From positions 1 to 64,000 of the forward strand of contig JAIYDY010000078.1 in the NCBI GenBank assembly GCA_027487245.1: DNA of 64,000 bases, in the 5' to 3' direction. Below the pieces are notes generated by a model, which was not told the origin of the DNA, searched no databases, and saw only the letters and a program-made list of their open reading frames with translations. A program made the position numbers and the translations under genes. Below are positions 46,015 through 54,723 of this stretch, one piece after another. How positions within the stretch are numbered: the stretch's first letter is position 1; each line of letters starts with the position of its first letter. This DNA is from Hyphomicrobiales bacterium (GTDB lineage: Bacteria; Pseudomonadota; Alphaproteobacteria; Rhizobiales; Beijerinckiaceae).

Positions 46015-46988
46015 GGTGCGGTCTCCGCCGCCAGCGGGTGATGGCATCTGAAGCTGCGGGCACCCTCGGCGCTGAGGGCCGGCATGGTCGCGCACTGCGC
46101 ATCGGCGAAACCGCAGCGGGGCTGGAAGGCGCAGCCTTGCGGCAGATCGATCAGCGAGGGCATGGCGCCGGGGATCTGGACGAGATCCTGGCCCGGGCGC
46201 GCGATGCCCGGCAGCGAGCCCAGCAGGCCGCGCGTGTAGGGATGGCGTGGCTGGCGCAGCACCTCGGCAATCGGGCCGGCCTCGATCAGACGGCCGGCAT
46301 ACATGACGAGGATGCGCGAGGCGACCGACGAGACGGTGGCCAGATCATGGCTGATCCAGATCATCGCCGTGCCCAGCCGGGCCGCCAGTGATTTCATCTC
46401 CGTCAGGATCTGGGCCTGGATCGAAACGTCGAGCGCAGTGGTCGGCTCATCGCAGATGATCAGCTTCGGGCGGTTGAGCAAGGCGATGGCGATGGCGACG
46501 CGCTGGCGCATGCCGCCGGAGAACTGGTGGGGATAGGCCTCGATGCGGCGGGCAGCGTCGGGGATTCCGACCGCGCCCAGAACCTCGATGCAGCGGGCAC
46601 GTGCCGCCGCGTCGCCAAGGCTTTCGTGTGCGGCGATGGCCAACCGCATCTGGGTTTCGATGGTCAGGACGGGGTTGAGCGTGGCCGAAGGGTCCTGAAA
46701 CACCATGGCGATCTCGCGCCCGCGCATCGAGCGCAAGGCGGCATGCGAGAGGCCGACCAGTTCGCGGCCGTTGAGCTTCACCGAGCCCGCGACGATGCGG
46801 CCGGGCGGATCGATCAGCCCCAGAATCGAGAAGCCGGTGACGCTCTTGCCTGATCCTGATTCGCCGACAAGCCCGACGATCTCGCCTTCCGCGACGGTGA
46901 AGGAGACATCCTCGACCGCATTGAGCGAGCCTGCCCGCGTGGCGAAGCGCGTGGTCAGGCCGTTCACATCGAGCAGGACCGGGCTCAT
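46011..46988 (-). CDS. Dipeptide/oligopeptide ABC transporter ATPase (DppD/OppD-like)
   Basis: The 325-residue ATPase has Walker A GESGSGKSVTGFS, signature FSGGMRQRVAIAIAL, Walker B LIICDEPTTALD and a C-terminal CAFQPRCGFADAQC motif. It pairs with the DppF-like ATPase encoded immediately downstream. The start at 46988 overlaps the dppC-like stop by ATGA. Four successive overlaps in this operon point to tightly coupled translation. Confidence 0.93.
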   Translation of the reverse strand: MSPVLLDVNGLTTRFATRAGSLNAVEDVSFTVAEGEIVGLVGESGSGKSVTGFSILGLIDPPGRIVAGSVKLNGRELVGLSHAALRSMRGREIAMVFQDPSATLNPVLTIETQMRLAIAAHESLGDAAARARCIEVLGAVGIPDAARRIEAYPHQFSGGMRQRVAIAIALLNRPKLIICDEPTTALDVSIQAQILTEMKSLAARLGTAMIWISHDLATVSSVASRILVMYAGRLIEAGPIAEVLRQPRHPYTRGLLGSLPGIARPGQDLVQIPGAMPSLIDLPQGCAFQPRCGFADAQCATMPALSAEGARSFRCHHPLAAETAP

Positions 46989-47866
46989 CGCCGAAGCCTC
47001 GGATTGAGTTGGTCGCGGACCTGGTCCCCGACCAGATTGATCGCCACGATCAGCACGATGAGCGCCACGCCGGGATAGATCGAGATCCAGTAGCGCCCGG
47101 ACAGCATGTACTGGAAGCCGTTGGCGATCAGCATGCCGAGCGAGGGCTCGGTGACGGGCAGACCAAGCCCGAGGAAGGACAAGGTTGCCTCCAGCGCGAT
47201 GGAGTTGGCGACCTGCACGGTCGCGACCACGATCAGCGGCGGCAGGCAATTGGGCAGGATGTGGCGGAACACGACGCGCCGCGCTGCCAGCGGTGTGGAG
47301 AGCGCGGCATCGACATAGTCCTTCGAGCGTTCCGCCGATGCGGCGCCATGCGCGGTGCGGGCGAAATAGGCGTATTGCGCGGTGACCAGCGCAGCGATCA
47401 GGGGCCATTTTCCCTGTCCCAGCAAGGCTGCCAGCACCAGCGCCAGCAGGATGGCGGGGAAGGAGAGCTGCAGATCGATGACGCGCATGATCAGCGCCTC
47501 GATCCGCCCGCCGAAGAAGGCCGCGAAAGCGCCCAGCGTCGCGCCGAGGGCAAAGGCGATGGCACCGGCAATCAGCCCGATCTGGATCGAGATGCGAAGG
47601 CCGTAGAGGATGGCCGAGAGCAGGTCACGGCCCTGCGCATCCGTGCCGAGCCAGTGGGTGAAGCCCTTCGAGCCGACAAAGCCGGGGGGGCGGCGTGCGT
47701 CCATCAGCACCAGATTGGCCAGATCATAGGGGTTCTGCGGCGAGATCAGCGGGGCTGCGATGGCCATGATGCTGATCGCGATGACCACGCCGAGCGCGAT
47801 CACCGCCACCGTGTTGTGTCGGAACTCGTCCCAGAAACGGGCCAGCGGGGTCGAGGCTTCGGTCAC
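46985..47866 (-). CDS. Dipeptide ABC transporter permease (DppC-like)
   Basis: The 293-residue inner-membrane permease has an N-terminal helix, the segment HWLGTDAQGRDLLSAILYGLRISIQIG and the EAA-like loop AERSKDYVDAALSTPLAARRVVFRHILPNCLPPLIV, typical of DppC/OppC. It forms the channel with the DppB-like protein. Its start overlaps the dppB-like gene by ATGA. Confidence 0.93.
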   Translation of the reverse strand: MTEASTPLARFWDEFRHNTVAVIALGVVIAISIMAIAAPLISPQNPYDLANLVLMDARRPPGFVGSKGFTHWLGTDAQGRDLLSAILYGLRISIQIGLIAGAIAFALGATLGAFAAFFGGRIEALIMRVIDLQLSFPAILLALVLAALLGQGKWPLIAALVTAQYAYFARTAHGAASAERSKDYVDAALSTPLAARRVVFRHILPNCLPPLIVVATVQVANSIALEATLSFLGLGLPVTEPSLGMLIANGFQYMLSGRYWISIYPGVALIVLIVAINLVGDQVRDQLNPRLRR

Positions 47867-48837
47867 GCGGCCCTCCTTGTCCTGAGGCGCGGATCAAGAG
47901 CGGCATAGGCCACATCGACGCTGAGGTTGATCATGATGAAGAAGAACGCCACCAGCATCAGGTAGGCCACCATCACCGGCCGGTCGAGAGTCGAGATCGA
48001 GTCGATGATAAGCTTGCCCACGCCGGGCCACGAGAAGATCGTCTCGGTGACGACGGCAAAGGCCAGCGTCGAGCCGAATTCGAGGCCGAACACGGTGACG
48101 ATCGGAATGGCGATGAGCCGCAGGACATGGCGCAGGAGGATGGTTCCTTCGCTGAGGCCGGCGGCGCGCGCGAACTTCACGGTGTCGGTGAGCATCACCT
48201 CGCGGGTGCCGGCGCGGGCGAGCCTGACCATCAGTGCAAACTTGAACAGCGACAGATTGAGGGCCGGCAGGAACAGGTGCATCAGCCCGTTCCATGTCAG
48301 GAAGCTCCACTGGATGCCGAACAGCGCGGCCGTGTCGCCGCGATTGCCCGCCGGCAGCCAGCCAAGCGAGACAGCGAAGGTGAAGATCAGCACCAGCCCG
48401 ATCCAGAAGGTCGGCACCGAAAAGCCAAGAATCGAGAAGGCCATGATGGCCTTCGCCAAAGGGCTTTCGGGCCTGTAGCCGGCATACATGCCAAGCGGCA
48501 CGCCCAGCGCCGTAGCGCCGAGGACCGCGGCGAGGGTCAGTTCCAGCGTTGCCGGTAGCCGCGAGAAGATCAGGTCCAGCACCGGCATGTTGTAGACGAA
48601 CGAGCGCCCGAAATCGCCGCGCACGAGCCGACCAAGAAAGTCGAGATACTGCTTCCACAAGGGCTGATCGAGCCCGTAGGCGCGGATGGTCTGCTCGCGG
48701 ATCAGTTGCGTCGCATCGGGAGAGATCAGCACGTCTATCGGGTTGCCGACCGCGTAGACGCCCGTGAACACCAGCGCCGAAATCACCAGCATGACCACGA
48801 AGGCCTGCAAGACGCGCTGGATGATGAAGCCTAGCAT
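47863..48837 (-). CDS. Dipeptide ABC transporter permease (DppB-like)
   Basis: The 324-residue permease starts MLGFIIQRVLQAFVVMLVIS, the usual DppB opening. It carries PATLELTLAAVLGATALGVPLGMYAG, the EAA-like loop ARAGTREVMLTDTVKFARAAGLSEGTILLRHVLR and a C-terminal SWPGVGKLI. It is the first transporter gene after the creatininase gene (43-base gap). Residues QGQSF-type peptide-binding features lie in the separate DppA-like protein encoded divergently. Confidence 0.93.
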   Translation of the reverse strand: MLGFIIQRVLQAFVVMLVISALVFTGVYAVGNPIDVLISPDATQLIREQTIRAYGLDQPLWKQYLDFLGRLVRGDFGRSFVYNMPVLDLIFSRLPATLELTLAAVLGATALGVPLGMYAGYRPESPLAKAIMAFSILGFSVPTFWIGLVLIFTFAVSLGWLPAGNRGDTAALFGIQWSFLTWNGLMHLFLPALNLSLFKFALMVRLARAGTREVMLTDTVKFARAAGLSEGTILLRHVLRLIAIPIVTVFGLEFGSTLAFAVVTETIFSWPGVGKLIIDSISTLDRPVMVAYLMLVAFFFIMINLSVDVAYAALDPRLRTRRAA

Positions 48838-48880
48838 GGCAACAGCCAGCCGCTGTATCGTGGCGCAGCGCCGCCAGCGC

Positions 48881-49582
48881 TCATGCCCAGCCCTCCATGA
48901 TCAGGGCGCGGGTTTCGGCCACGGCGGTGTCCCAGATGGCGAGCATTTCCTCGTCGGCGCGCTGGTAGAAGCCGCCATAGTTGCCGTCGCCGAGCATGGT
49001 CTTCTTGGCGCCCGGATCAAGCTGCTGGAAGCGGCCGAGATCGAGCATCGGCTTCTGTGTGGCCGGCATGGCGATGTTGCCCAGCCGCGTCCACGGGAAG
49101 TTCTCCATCCACGAGGCGTGGCTGGCGACAGGGTCGATGCGCTGGACATGGGCCATCGTCGCTGGCGCGCTCCACCAGTTGTGCCACTTGACCTGAACGC
49201 CGCGGTTCCGGTCCAGCCATTCGAGCACGGCACCATGCGCCGGCGAATTGCCACCATGGCCATTGACGATGGTGATGCGGTCGAAGCCGGAGCGCACCAT
49301 GCCGTCAAGGACATCCGTGATCAGGGCGCATAGGGTCGATAGCTTGAGTGTGACGGTACCCGGATAGTCGACGAAACTGGGTGTCAGCCCGTAATTCAGC
49401 ACCGGAAAGACGGGGATGCCGGTGCCGGCCACGGCATCGAGTGCCACCCGCTCGGCCAGGATCGCATCGACGCACAGGCTCAGATGGGCATGCTGTTCGG
49501 TGGAGCCCACGGGCAGCACGGCGCGCCGGTCGGCTTTCGCACGCGCCTCGACCTGCATCCAGTTCATCTCGGCGATGCGCAT
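48881..49582 (-). CDS. Creatininase-family amidohydrolase
   Basis: The 233-residue protein has the creatininase signatures LPVGSTEQHAHLSLCVDAIL near residue 22 and IVNGHGGNSPAHG near residue 95, which hold metal ligands. Members cleave cyclic amides (creatinine to creatine) or formamide-type intermediates. No creatinase or sarcosine oxidase gene is nearby, so creatinine is not assured. It lies between the MarR gene and dppB in one operon that also contains an imidase-like deacetylase, suggesting hydrolysis of an imported cyclic amide. GGAG precedes the ATG. Confidence 0.87.
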   Translation of the reverse strand: MRIAEMNWMQVEARAKADRRAVLPVGSTEQHAHLSLCVDAILAERVALDAVAGTGIPVFPVLNYGLTPSFVDYPGTVTLKLSTLCALITDVLDGMVRSGFDRITIVNGHGGNSPAHGAVLEWLDRNRGVQVKWHNWWSAPATMAHVQRIDPVASHASWMENFPWTRLGNIAMPATQKPMLDLGRFQQLDPGAKKTMLGDGNYGGFYQRADEEMLAIWDTAVAETRALIMEGWA

Positions 49583-49586
49583 GGTC

Positions 49587-50180
49587 TCAGTCTCCGCGAG
49601 GGGGTTGTTCGGTGTCGCCGTGGAACATGGCGAGCACGACCTTGGCCATCAGCGCCGACAGCGTTTCGCGTTCCACGAGGCTGAGAGGGGCAAGCATTTC
49701 CTCTTCGAGCGCCACGAAACGCGGCAGCGCCTCCTCGAAAATCGCGCAGCCCGCCGGCGTCAGCGACAGGAACTGCTGGCGGCGATCGATCATGTCGGTG
49801 CGGCGCAGGACCAGCCCGATGCGGATCAGCCGGTTGACCGCGCGGCTGAGCGTGTTCTTCGGGAAGGCGGTCGACGAAGCGATCTCGCTGGCGGTGATGC
49901 CGTCCTGCAAGGCGAGGCTGTAGATCACTACGAACTCGATGCGGGCAAGCCCGAAGCGCTCCGCCACCCAGCCGTAAAGCGGCTGATTGTAGCGCAAGGC
50001 CAGATAGTTGAAGCGCGCGGCGAAACCACATGGGTTTTTCCAGAGCCGCGCATGGGTGAACGAATCCAGCCGCTGCCGCGCCAGCATCTCCGCGCCGATC
50101 CCGGCATCGGGCAAAGCCATCTGACCAGCCAGGCGAGGACCGGCCGGGGTGGTCCCGGGAAGGATGTCAGGCTGTTCCAT
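49587..50180 (-). CDS. MarR-family transcriptional regulator
   Basis: The 197-residue protein contains a winged helix-turn-helix: LARIEFVVIYSLALQDGITASEIASSTAFPKNTLSRAVNRLIRIGLVLRR, followed by DRRQQFLSLTPAG, the MarR wing. An N-terminal extension of about 50 residues precedes it. It is the first gene of the operon that runs into the creatininase and dpp genes and is divergent from the dppA-like gene, so it probably controls both from the 142-base gap. The likely ligand is the transported compound. Confidence 0.9.
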   Translation of the reverse strand: MEQPDILPGTTPAGPRLAGQMALPDAGIGAEMLARQRLDSFTHARLWKNPCGFAARFNYLALRYNQPLYGWVAERFGLARIEFVVIYSLALQDGITASEIASSTAFPKNTLSRAVNRLIRIGLVLRRTDMIDRRQQFLSLTPAGCAIFEEALPRFVALEEEMLAPLSLVERETLSALMAKVVLAMFHGDTEQPPRGD

Positions 50181-50226
50181 CGCGAACCTTATGGATGTCG
50201 TGATCGAGTATATCGGCAAAAATTAG

Positions 50227-50267
50227 TTCCACAAGGAATTGACTGTCACGAAACTTGCGCTTTCAAT
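50227..50267 (+). promoter_or_regulatory. Probable dppA promoter with a candidate MarR site
   Basis: TTGACT (50239-50244) and TTCAAT (50262-50267), 17 bases apart, make a reasonable sigma70-type promoter. TTCC-ACAA-GGAA (50227-50238) is a small inverted repeat touching the -35 box, a typical place for MarR control. Confidence 0.55.
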
Positions 50268-50322
50268 GGGGCTTCGGGCCTGTGCCACGAGGGCAACGGG
50301 CTGCCTGGATCGGGAGGTTCTC

Positions 50323-51942
50323 ATGCGCTTGTCTGCCCCTTCGTCACGACGCTCCCTCATGCTGGCTCTGGCCTGCGCCACGGCCCTGTCGGTGCCGCTT
50401 GGCCTGCCCTTCGCTGCCACCGCCTCTGCCCAGACGCTGACCATCGGCGTGCGCGGCGGCCCTGATTCCATCGACCCGCATTTCACCGCCAGTGGCACCC
50501 ATGCCGAGGCGCTGAAGCATGTGTTCGACACGCTGACATGGTCTGGCGATGGGCTCGAGATCGAGCCGCGGCTGGCCGAAAGCTGGAAGCCGGTCAACGA
50601 CACGACCTGGGAGTTCAAGCTGCGCAAGGGCGTGAAGTTCCACGACGGCTCGGACTTCACCGCTGAGGATGTGAAGTTCTCGATCGAGCGCATCCCGACC
50701 GTTTCCGGCCCCAACCCGACCACGATCTACGTGCGGCGGGTCAAGGAGGTGAAGATCGTCGATCCGCACACGGTGCACATCGTCACCGACGGACCGGCCC
50801 CGATCCTCCCCAATGACTTCATCCGTCTGTTCATCGTCTCGGCCAAGGCCGCTGCCGGCCTGACCAAGGAAAGCGCCAACGAGGCCTTCAACACCGGCAA
50901 GGCCGCCATCGGCACCGGGCCTTACAAGTATGTCTCGTGGCAGCCCAAGGGCGATCTCGTGCTCGACCGGTTCGACGGGTTCTGGGGCCCCAAGGAGCCG
51001 TGGGCACGGCATGTGCGCAAGGAAATCGCCAATGATGCGGCCCGCGTTGCCCAGCTCAAGGCCGGCCAGCTCGATCTGATCACCCGCGTTCCTGCCACCG
51101 ACGTGGCTTCGCTCAAGCGCGATGCCAAGCTCAATGTGCAGACCATCGACACGGTCTATGTCTTCAACGTCGAACTCGACATGCGCGAGAAGGCGCTCAA
51201 CACAACAGCCAAGGATGGCTCGGCGCTTCCGGCCAACCCATTCCTGGACGTGCGGGTCCGCGAGGCTATCGACCTTGCCATCGACCGCAAGGCACTGGCC
51301 GAGGTGGCGATGGAAGGCCTCGGCGTTCCTGTCAACCAGATGGTGACGCCGTCGATCTTCGGGTTCAACAAGGCGCTGGCACCACGCCGGCATGACCCTG
51401 CCGCAGCCCGCAAGCTGCTGGCCGATGCCGGCTATCCGAATGGCTTCAAGACGCAGTTCTCGTTCACGCAGGACAGGCTGCCGGGCGACCGGCAGGTCGG
51501 TACCGGCATCGCGCAGATGCTGGCGGGGATCGGCATCGATGTGCAGGCCAATGCGCAGCCGGCGGCGGTGTTCTTCCCGGCCCGCACCCGCGGCGAGTTC
51601 TCGTTCTCGATGTCCGGCTGGGGCACGCTGACCGGGGAAGCGCACTACACGCTGTCCTCGCTGGCGCATTCCAATGACAGGGACATGCGCATGGGGGCCT
51701 TCAACGTGCTGGGTTACAAGAACCCGGTGATGGACAAGCTGCTTCAGGATGCCGCTATCGAGATGGACGAGGGCAAGCGCCGCAAGCTGCTCGAAGATGC
51801 CAACGCCCTTCTCGAAAAGGACCGTCAGCGCCTGCCGATCGTGGCGGTGGGGTCCGCCTGGGCCATGCAGAAGGACAAGGTGACGATCAAGGCCCGCGTC
51901 GATGAGGACACGCTGGCCATGAACATCAAGCCGGCCCGCTGA
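50323..51942 (+). CDS. Dipeptide-type ABC substrate-binding protein (SBP_bac_5, DppA-like)
   Basis: The 539-residue protein has a signal peptide (residues 1 to about 37, ending ASAQ). The mature domain opens LTIGVRGGPDSIDPHFTASGTHAEALKHVFDTL and contains AESWKPVNDTTWEFKLRKGVKFHDGSDF, the hallmark of the SBP_bac_5 family. It captures a peptide or other ligand in the periplasm for the DppBCDF transporter encoded divergently. GGGAGG precedes the ATG at 50323. Family members also bind nickel, glutathione, opines and sugars, so the ligand is open. Confidence 0.93.
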   Translation: MRLSAPSSRRSLMLALACATALSVPLGLPFAATASAQTLTIGVRGGPDSIDPHFTASGTHAEALKHVFDTLTWSGDGLEIEPRLAESWKPVNDTTWEFKLRKGVKFHDGSDFTAEDVKFSIERIPTVSGPNPTTIYVRRVKEVKIVDPHTVHIVTDGPAPILPNDFIRLFIVSAKAAAGLTKESANEAFNTGKAAIGTGPYKYVSWQPKGDLVLDRFDGFWGPKEPWARHVRKEIANDAARVAQLKAGQLDLITRVPATDVASLKRDAKLNVQTIDTVYVFNVELDMREKALNTTAKDGSALPANPFLDVRVREAIDLAIDRKALAEVAMEGLGVPVNQMVTPSIFGFNKALAPRRHDPAAARKLLADAGYPNGFKTQFSFTQDRLPGDRQVGTGIAQMLAGIGIDVQANAQPAAVFFPARTRGEFSFSMSGWGTLTGEAHYTLSSLAHSNDRDMRMGAFNVLGYKNPVMDKLLQDAAIEMDEGKRRKLLEDANALLEKDRQRLPIVAVGSAWAMQKDKVTIKARVDEDTLAMNIKPAR

Positions 51943-51945
51943 GCG

Positions 51946-52914
51946 ATGGGCACAGGGCAGGCCGGTGCGGCGCTCGGCCTGCACGGAGGCTGCGGAACAC
52001 TTGACCGCAGCCTCATGTCCGAGGCGGAGTGGGCAGAGAGCCGGTCCCATATCGCCGATGCGCTGAAGGCCGGCTGGGCTGTGCTCGCCGCTGGCGGCGC
52101 TGCGCTGGATGCCGTGCAGGCCACGGTTCTGGTGCTGGAAGACAGCCCGCACTTCAATGCGGGCTTTGGTGCTGCGCTGACCGAGGCGGGCACGCATGAG
52201 CTTGATGCCTCGATCATGGATGGCAGCACGCTGGCTGCAGGGGCTGTGGCCGGCGTCACCCGCGTGCGCAACCCGGTGCTTGCGGCGCGGGCCGTGCTGG
52301 AGAGCGGCAAGGCCGTGCTGCTGATCGGTCCATCGGCCGATGAGTTCGCCAAGGTGTCCGGTCTTGCCATGGTCAACCCCGACTATTTCACCACGCAGCG
52401 CCGCATCGATGCGCTGGCCAGCCTGAGGCAGCGCGCGCTCGATGGCAGCACGGCGCGCGCTTCCGAAGCCGAGAAGCATGGCACGGTCGGCGCGGTGGCG
52501 CGCGATCAGCATGGCCATCTGGCTGCTGCGACATCCACCGGTGGCTTCAACAACAAGCCCGTTGGCCGGGTCGGGGATTCGCCGATCATCGGCGCAGGAA
52601 CCTATGCCTGTGACGGGGTCTGCGCCGTGTCATGCACCGGCCAGGGCGAGGTCTTCATCCGCACTGCGGCGGCGCATGATATCATGGCGCGGATGCTCTA
52701 TGGCCGCGAGAGCCTCGATCAGGCCTCCCGGACGCTGGTGTTCGAGACACTCAAGAGCCACGGCATCGGCGCGGGCATGATCGTTCTCGGCGCCGAGGGC
52801 GATCCGCTGGCACCGTTCAACACGCTGGGCATGTATCGCGGCTGGATCGGCACAGATGGCCGGATGTTCGTCGCGACCCATCAGGAGGTGCATGCGATGG
52901 GAGCCGTGTCATGA
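51946..52914 (+). CDS. Isoaspartyl peptidase/L-asparaginase (Ntn hydrolase)
   Basis: The 322-residue protein belongs to the asparaginase-2 family. The precursor should cleave itself before Thr180 (KHGTVGAVA), which becomes the nucleophile of the beta chain. HGGCGTLDRS near the N-terminus, HFNAGFGAALTEAGTHELDASIMDG, and GRVGDSPIIGAGTYA with TGQGE in the beta chain are conserved. It would hydrolyse isoaspartyl dipeptides or a related amide in the cytoplasm. It starts 3 bases after the dppA-like stop, linking it to peptide uptake, and overlaps the next gene by ATGA. Confidence 0.92.
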   Translation: MGTGQAGAALGLHGGCGTLDRSLMSEAEWAESRSHIADALKAGWAVLAAGGAALDAVQATVLVLEDSPHFNAGFGAALTEAGTHELDASIMDGSTLAAGAVAGVTRVRNPVLAARAVLESGKAVLLIGPSADEFAKVSGLAMVNPDYFTTQRRIDALASLRQRALDGSTARASEAEKHGTVGAVARDQHGHLAAATSTGGFNNKPVGRVGDSPIIGAGTYACDGVCAVSCTGQGEVFIRTAAAHDIMARMLYGRESLDQASRTLVFETLKSHGIGAGMIVLGAEGDPLAPFNTLGMYRGWIGTDGRMFVATHQEVHAMGAVS

Positions 52915-53957
52915 CAGCCGGACCGATCCTGATCTGGGGAGCCGGCGCGATCGGCGGCACGCTGGGTGCCTACTGGGCGCGTGCCGGGCTTCCCGTGCTG
53001 ATGGTCGACATCGAGGAGGCCCATGTGGAAGCCTGCCGGACGACCGGGCTGGCCATCAGCGGGCCGGTGGAGCAGTTCCGGCAGGTTGTCCCGGCGGTCA
53101 CGCCTGACGAGCTAGAAGGACAGTTCGAGGTGATCGTGCTGGCCGTGAAGGCGCAGGCGACCGAGGCGGCGCTGGCGCGGTTGGCGCGTCACCTGTCGCC
53201 CGGTGGCTACGTGTTGTCGGCGCAGAACGGGCTCAACGAGATCGCCATCGCGCGGGCCATGGGAGCCGAGCGCACCATGGGCTGCTTCGTCAACTTCGGT
53301 GCGGACTGGCTTGGCCCCGGAGAGATCCTGTTCGGGAACCGGGCCGCGGTGGTTGTCGGCGAGATCGATGGTTCGGTCCGTGAGCGGACGCGGCAGATGC
53401 ATGCCTGGCTGGCCATGTTCGAGCCCGGCGCGGTACTGACCGACAACATCTGGGGCTATCTGTGGGGCAAGCTGGCCTATGGGGCCATGCTGTTCGCCAC
53501 GGCGTTGACCACCGATTCCATGACGGCCAACTTCGAGGACGCGCGTCGCTTCGTGGTGTTCGACCGGCTGGCACGCGAGGTGATGGCAGTTGCAACGGCG
53601 CGCGGCGTCAAACCCGTCGGCTTCAACGGCTTCGATCCCGCTTGTTTCGCGCCCGGTGCCCCGGTCGATGGCGCGCGGGCTTCCGTGGCTGCGCTGGCCG
53701 AGTTCAACCGGCATACGGCCAAGACCCATTCCGGCATCTACCGCGACCTCGCGGTTCGCAAGCGCCGGACCGAAGTCGACCCCCAGATCGGCGTGATTGC
53801 CGACCTCGGGGCTGAGGCCGGCATCGAGACGCCGGCCATCCGCCATCTTGTCGCGTTGATCCATGCCATTGAGGACGGCGAACGTCCGATGGACTTCAGC
53901 ACCTTTGCCAGCCTGATCGACACCTGCGAGGCCGCCCGCCATGCTCATCCGCTTTGA
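52911..53957 (+). CDS. Ketopantoate-reductase-like NAD(P)-dependent dehydrogenase
   Basis: The 348-residue protein has the N-terminal Rossmann motif ILIWGAGAIGGTLGAYWARAG, the conserved AQNGLNE segment, and the GCFVNFGADWLGPGEI and WGYLWGKLAYGA regions (Lys is catalytic in the family) of PanE/ApbA. It is longer than typical PanE (about 300) and lies in an amide/peptide catabolic operon, not with pantothenate genes. It more likely reduces or oxidises a different 2-keto or 2-hydroxy acid. Its start overlaps the peptidase gene, and its 3' end overlaps the next SDR gene by 17 bases. Confidence 0.87.
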   Translation: MTAGPILIWGAGAIGGTLGAYWARAGLPVLMVDIEEAHVEACRTTGLAISGPVEQFRQVVPAVTPDELEGQFEVIVLAVKAQATEAALARLARHLSPGGYVLSAQNGLNEIAIARAMGAERTMGCFVNFGADWLGPGEILFGNRAAVVVGEIDGSVRERTRQMHAWLAMFEPGAVLTDNIWGYLWGKLAYGAMLFATALTTDSMTANFEDARRFVVFDRLAREVMAVATARGVKPVGFNGFDPACFAPGAPVDGARASVAALAEFNRHTAKTHSGIYRDLAVRKRRTEVDPQIGVIADLGAEAGIETPAIRHLVALIHAIEDGERPMDFSTFASLIDTCEAARHAHPL

Positions 53958-54696
53958 TGGCCAGACCGCCCTCGTCACCGGAGCTGCCCAAGGCATCGGG
54001 CAGGCCATCGCGCTTGGCCTGAAGCAGGCCGGGGCCAAGGTGCATGTCGCCGATCTTGACCGCGCCCGCCTCGATGCCTTTGCCCTGGCGCATGATCTGG
54101 TGCCGCATGGCCTCGACATCGGTGACCGGGCCGCCTGCCAGGCGCTGGTTGCCGGACTGGCTGACGCCGGCACGGGGCCGGACATCCTCGTCAATGCTGC
54201 CGGCGGTGTGCGCGGGCAGACGGGCGGGCCGGTGAGTGCGGTGACCGAAGAGGGCTGGCGCGCCATCTTCGCTGCCAACGTCGATGGGGCGTTCTGGCTG
54301 TCGCAGGCGGCATCCGGGCCGATGCAGGCCCGCGGACGAGGGCGCATCGTCAACATCGCCTCCGGTGCCGGGCTGCGTCCGAGCCTGACCGGCATCCAGG
54401 CTTACACCGCCGCCAAGCACGCGCTGGTGGGCGTGACCAAGCAACTCAGCCAGGATCTCGGCCCTTTCGGCATCACCTGCAACGCGATTGCGCCCGGCTT
54501 CGTGCGGTCAAACCCGACAACCGAGCGGCAGTGGCAATCCTATGGCGAGGACGGGCAGGCGCGGCTGATCGCCGGCATCCACACGCGCCGGCTCGGCACA
54601 GCCGAAGACATCGCCAATGCCGTGCTGTTCCTCGCCAGCGAACAGGCATCATGGATCAGCGGGCAGATCCTGTCGGTCGATGGTGGACGCTCCTAG
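53941..54696 (+). CDS. SDR-family oxidoreductase
   Basis: The 251-residue classical SDR has LVTGAAQGIGQAIALGLKQAG, NAAGGVRG, IVNIASGAG, YTAAKHALVG (Tyr-x-x-x-Lys) and ISGQILSVDGG. It should use NAD(P) to interconvert an alcohol and a ketone. It overlaps the PanE-like gene by 17 bases and ends the plus-strand operon dppA, peptidase, PanE-like, SDR. The substrate is probably a breakdown product of the imported amide or peptide. The family alone gives no specificity. Confidence 0.9.
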   Translation: MLIRFDGQTALVTGAAQGIGQAIALGLKQAGAKVHVADLDRARLDAFALAHDLVPHGLDIGDRAACQALVAGLADAGTGPDILVNAAGGVRGQTGGPVSAVTEEGWRAIFAANVDGAFWLSQAASGPMQARGRGRIVNIASGAGLRPSLTGIQAYTAAKHALVGVTKQLSQDLGPFGITCNAIAPGFVRSNPTTERQWQSYGEDGQARLIAGIHTRRLGTAEDIANAVLFLASEQASWISGQILSVDGGRS

Positions 54697-54723
54697 GGCA
54701 TCCGGATAACGCGCGGATGGGGC

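Noticed and set aside
50344..52518. Open frame of 724 codons on the minus strand opposite the dppA-like gene
   Set aside because: Composition is His/Arg/Gly-rich and unstructured, and the plus strand encodes unmistakable SBP_bac_5 and asparaginase-2 proteins.
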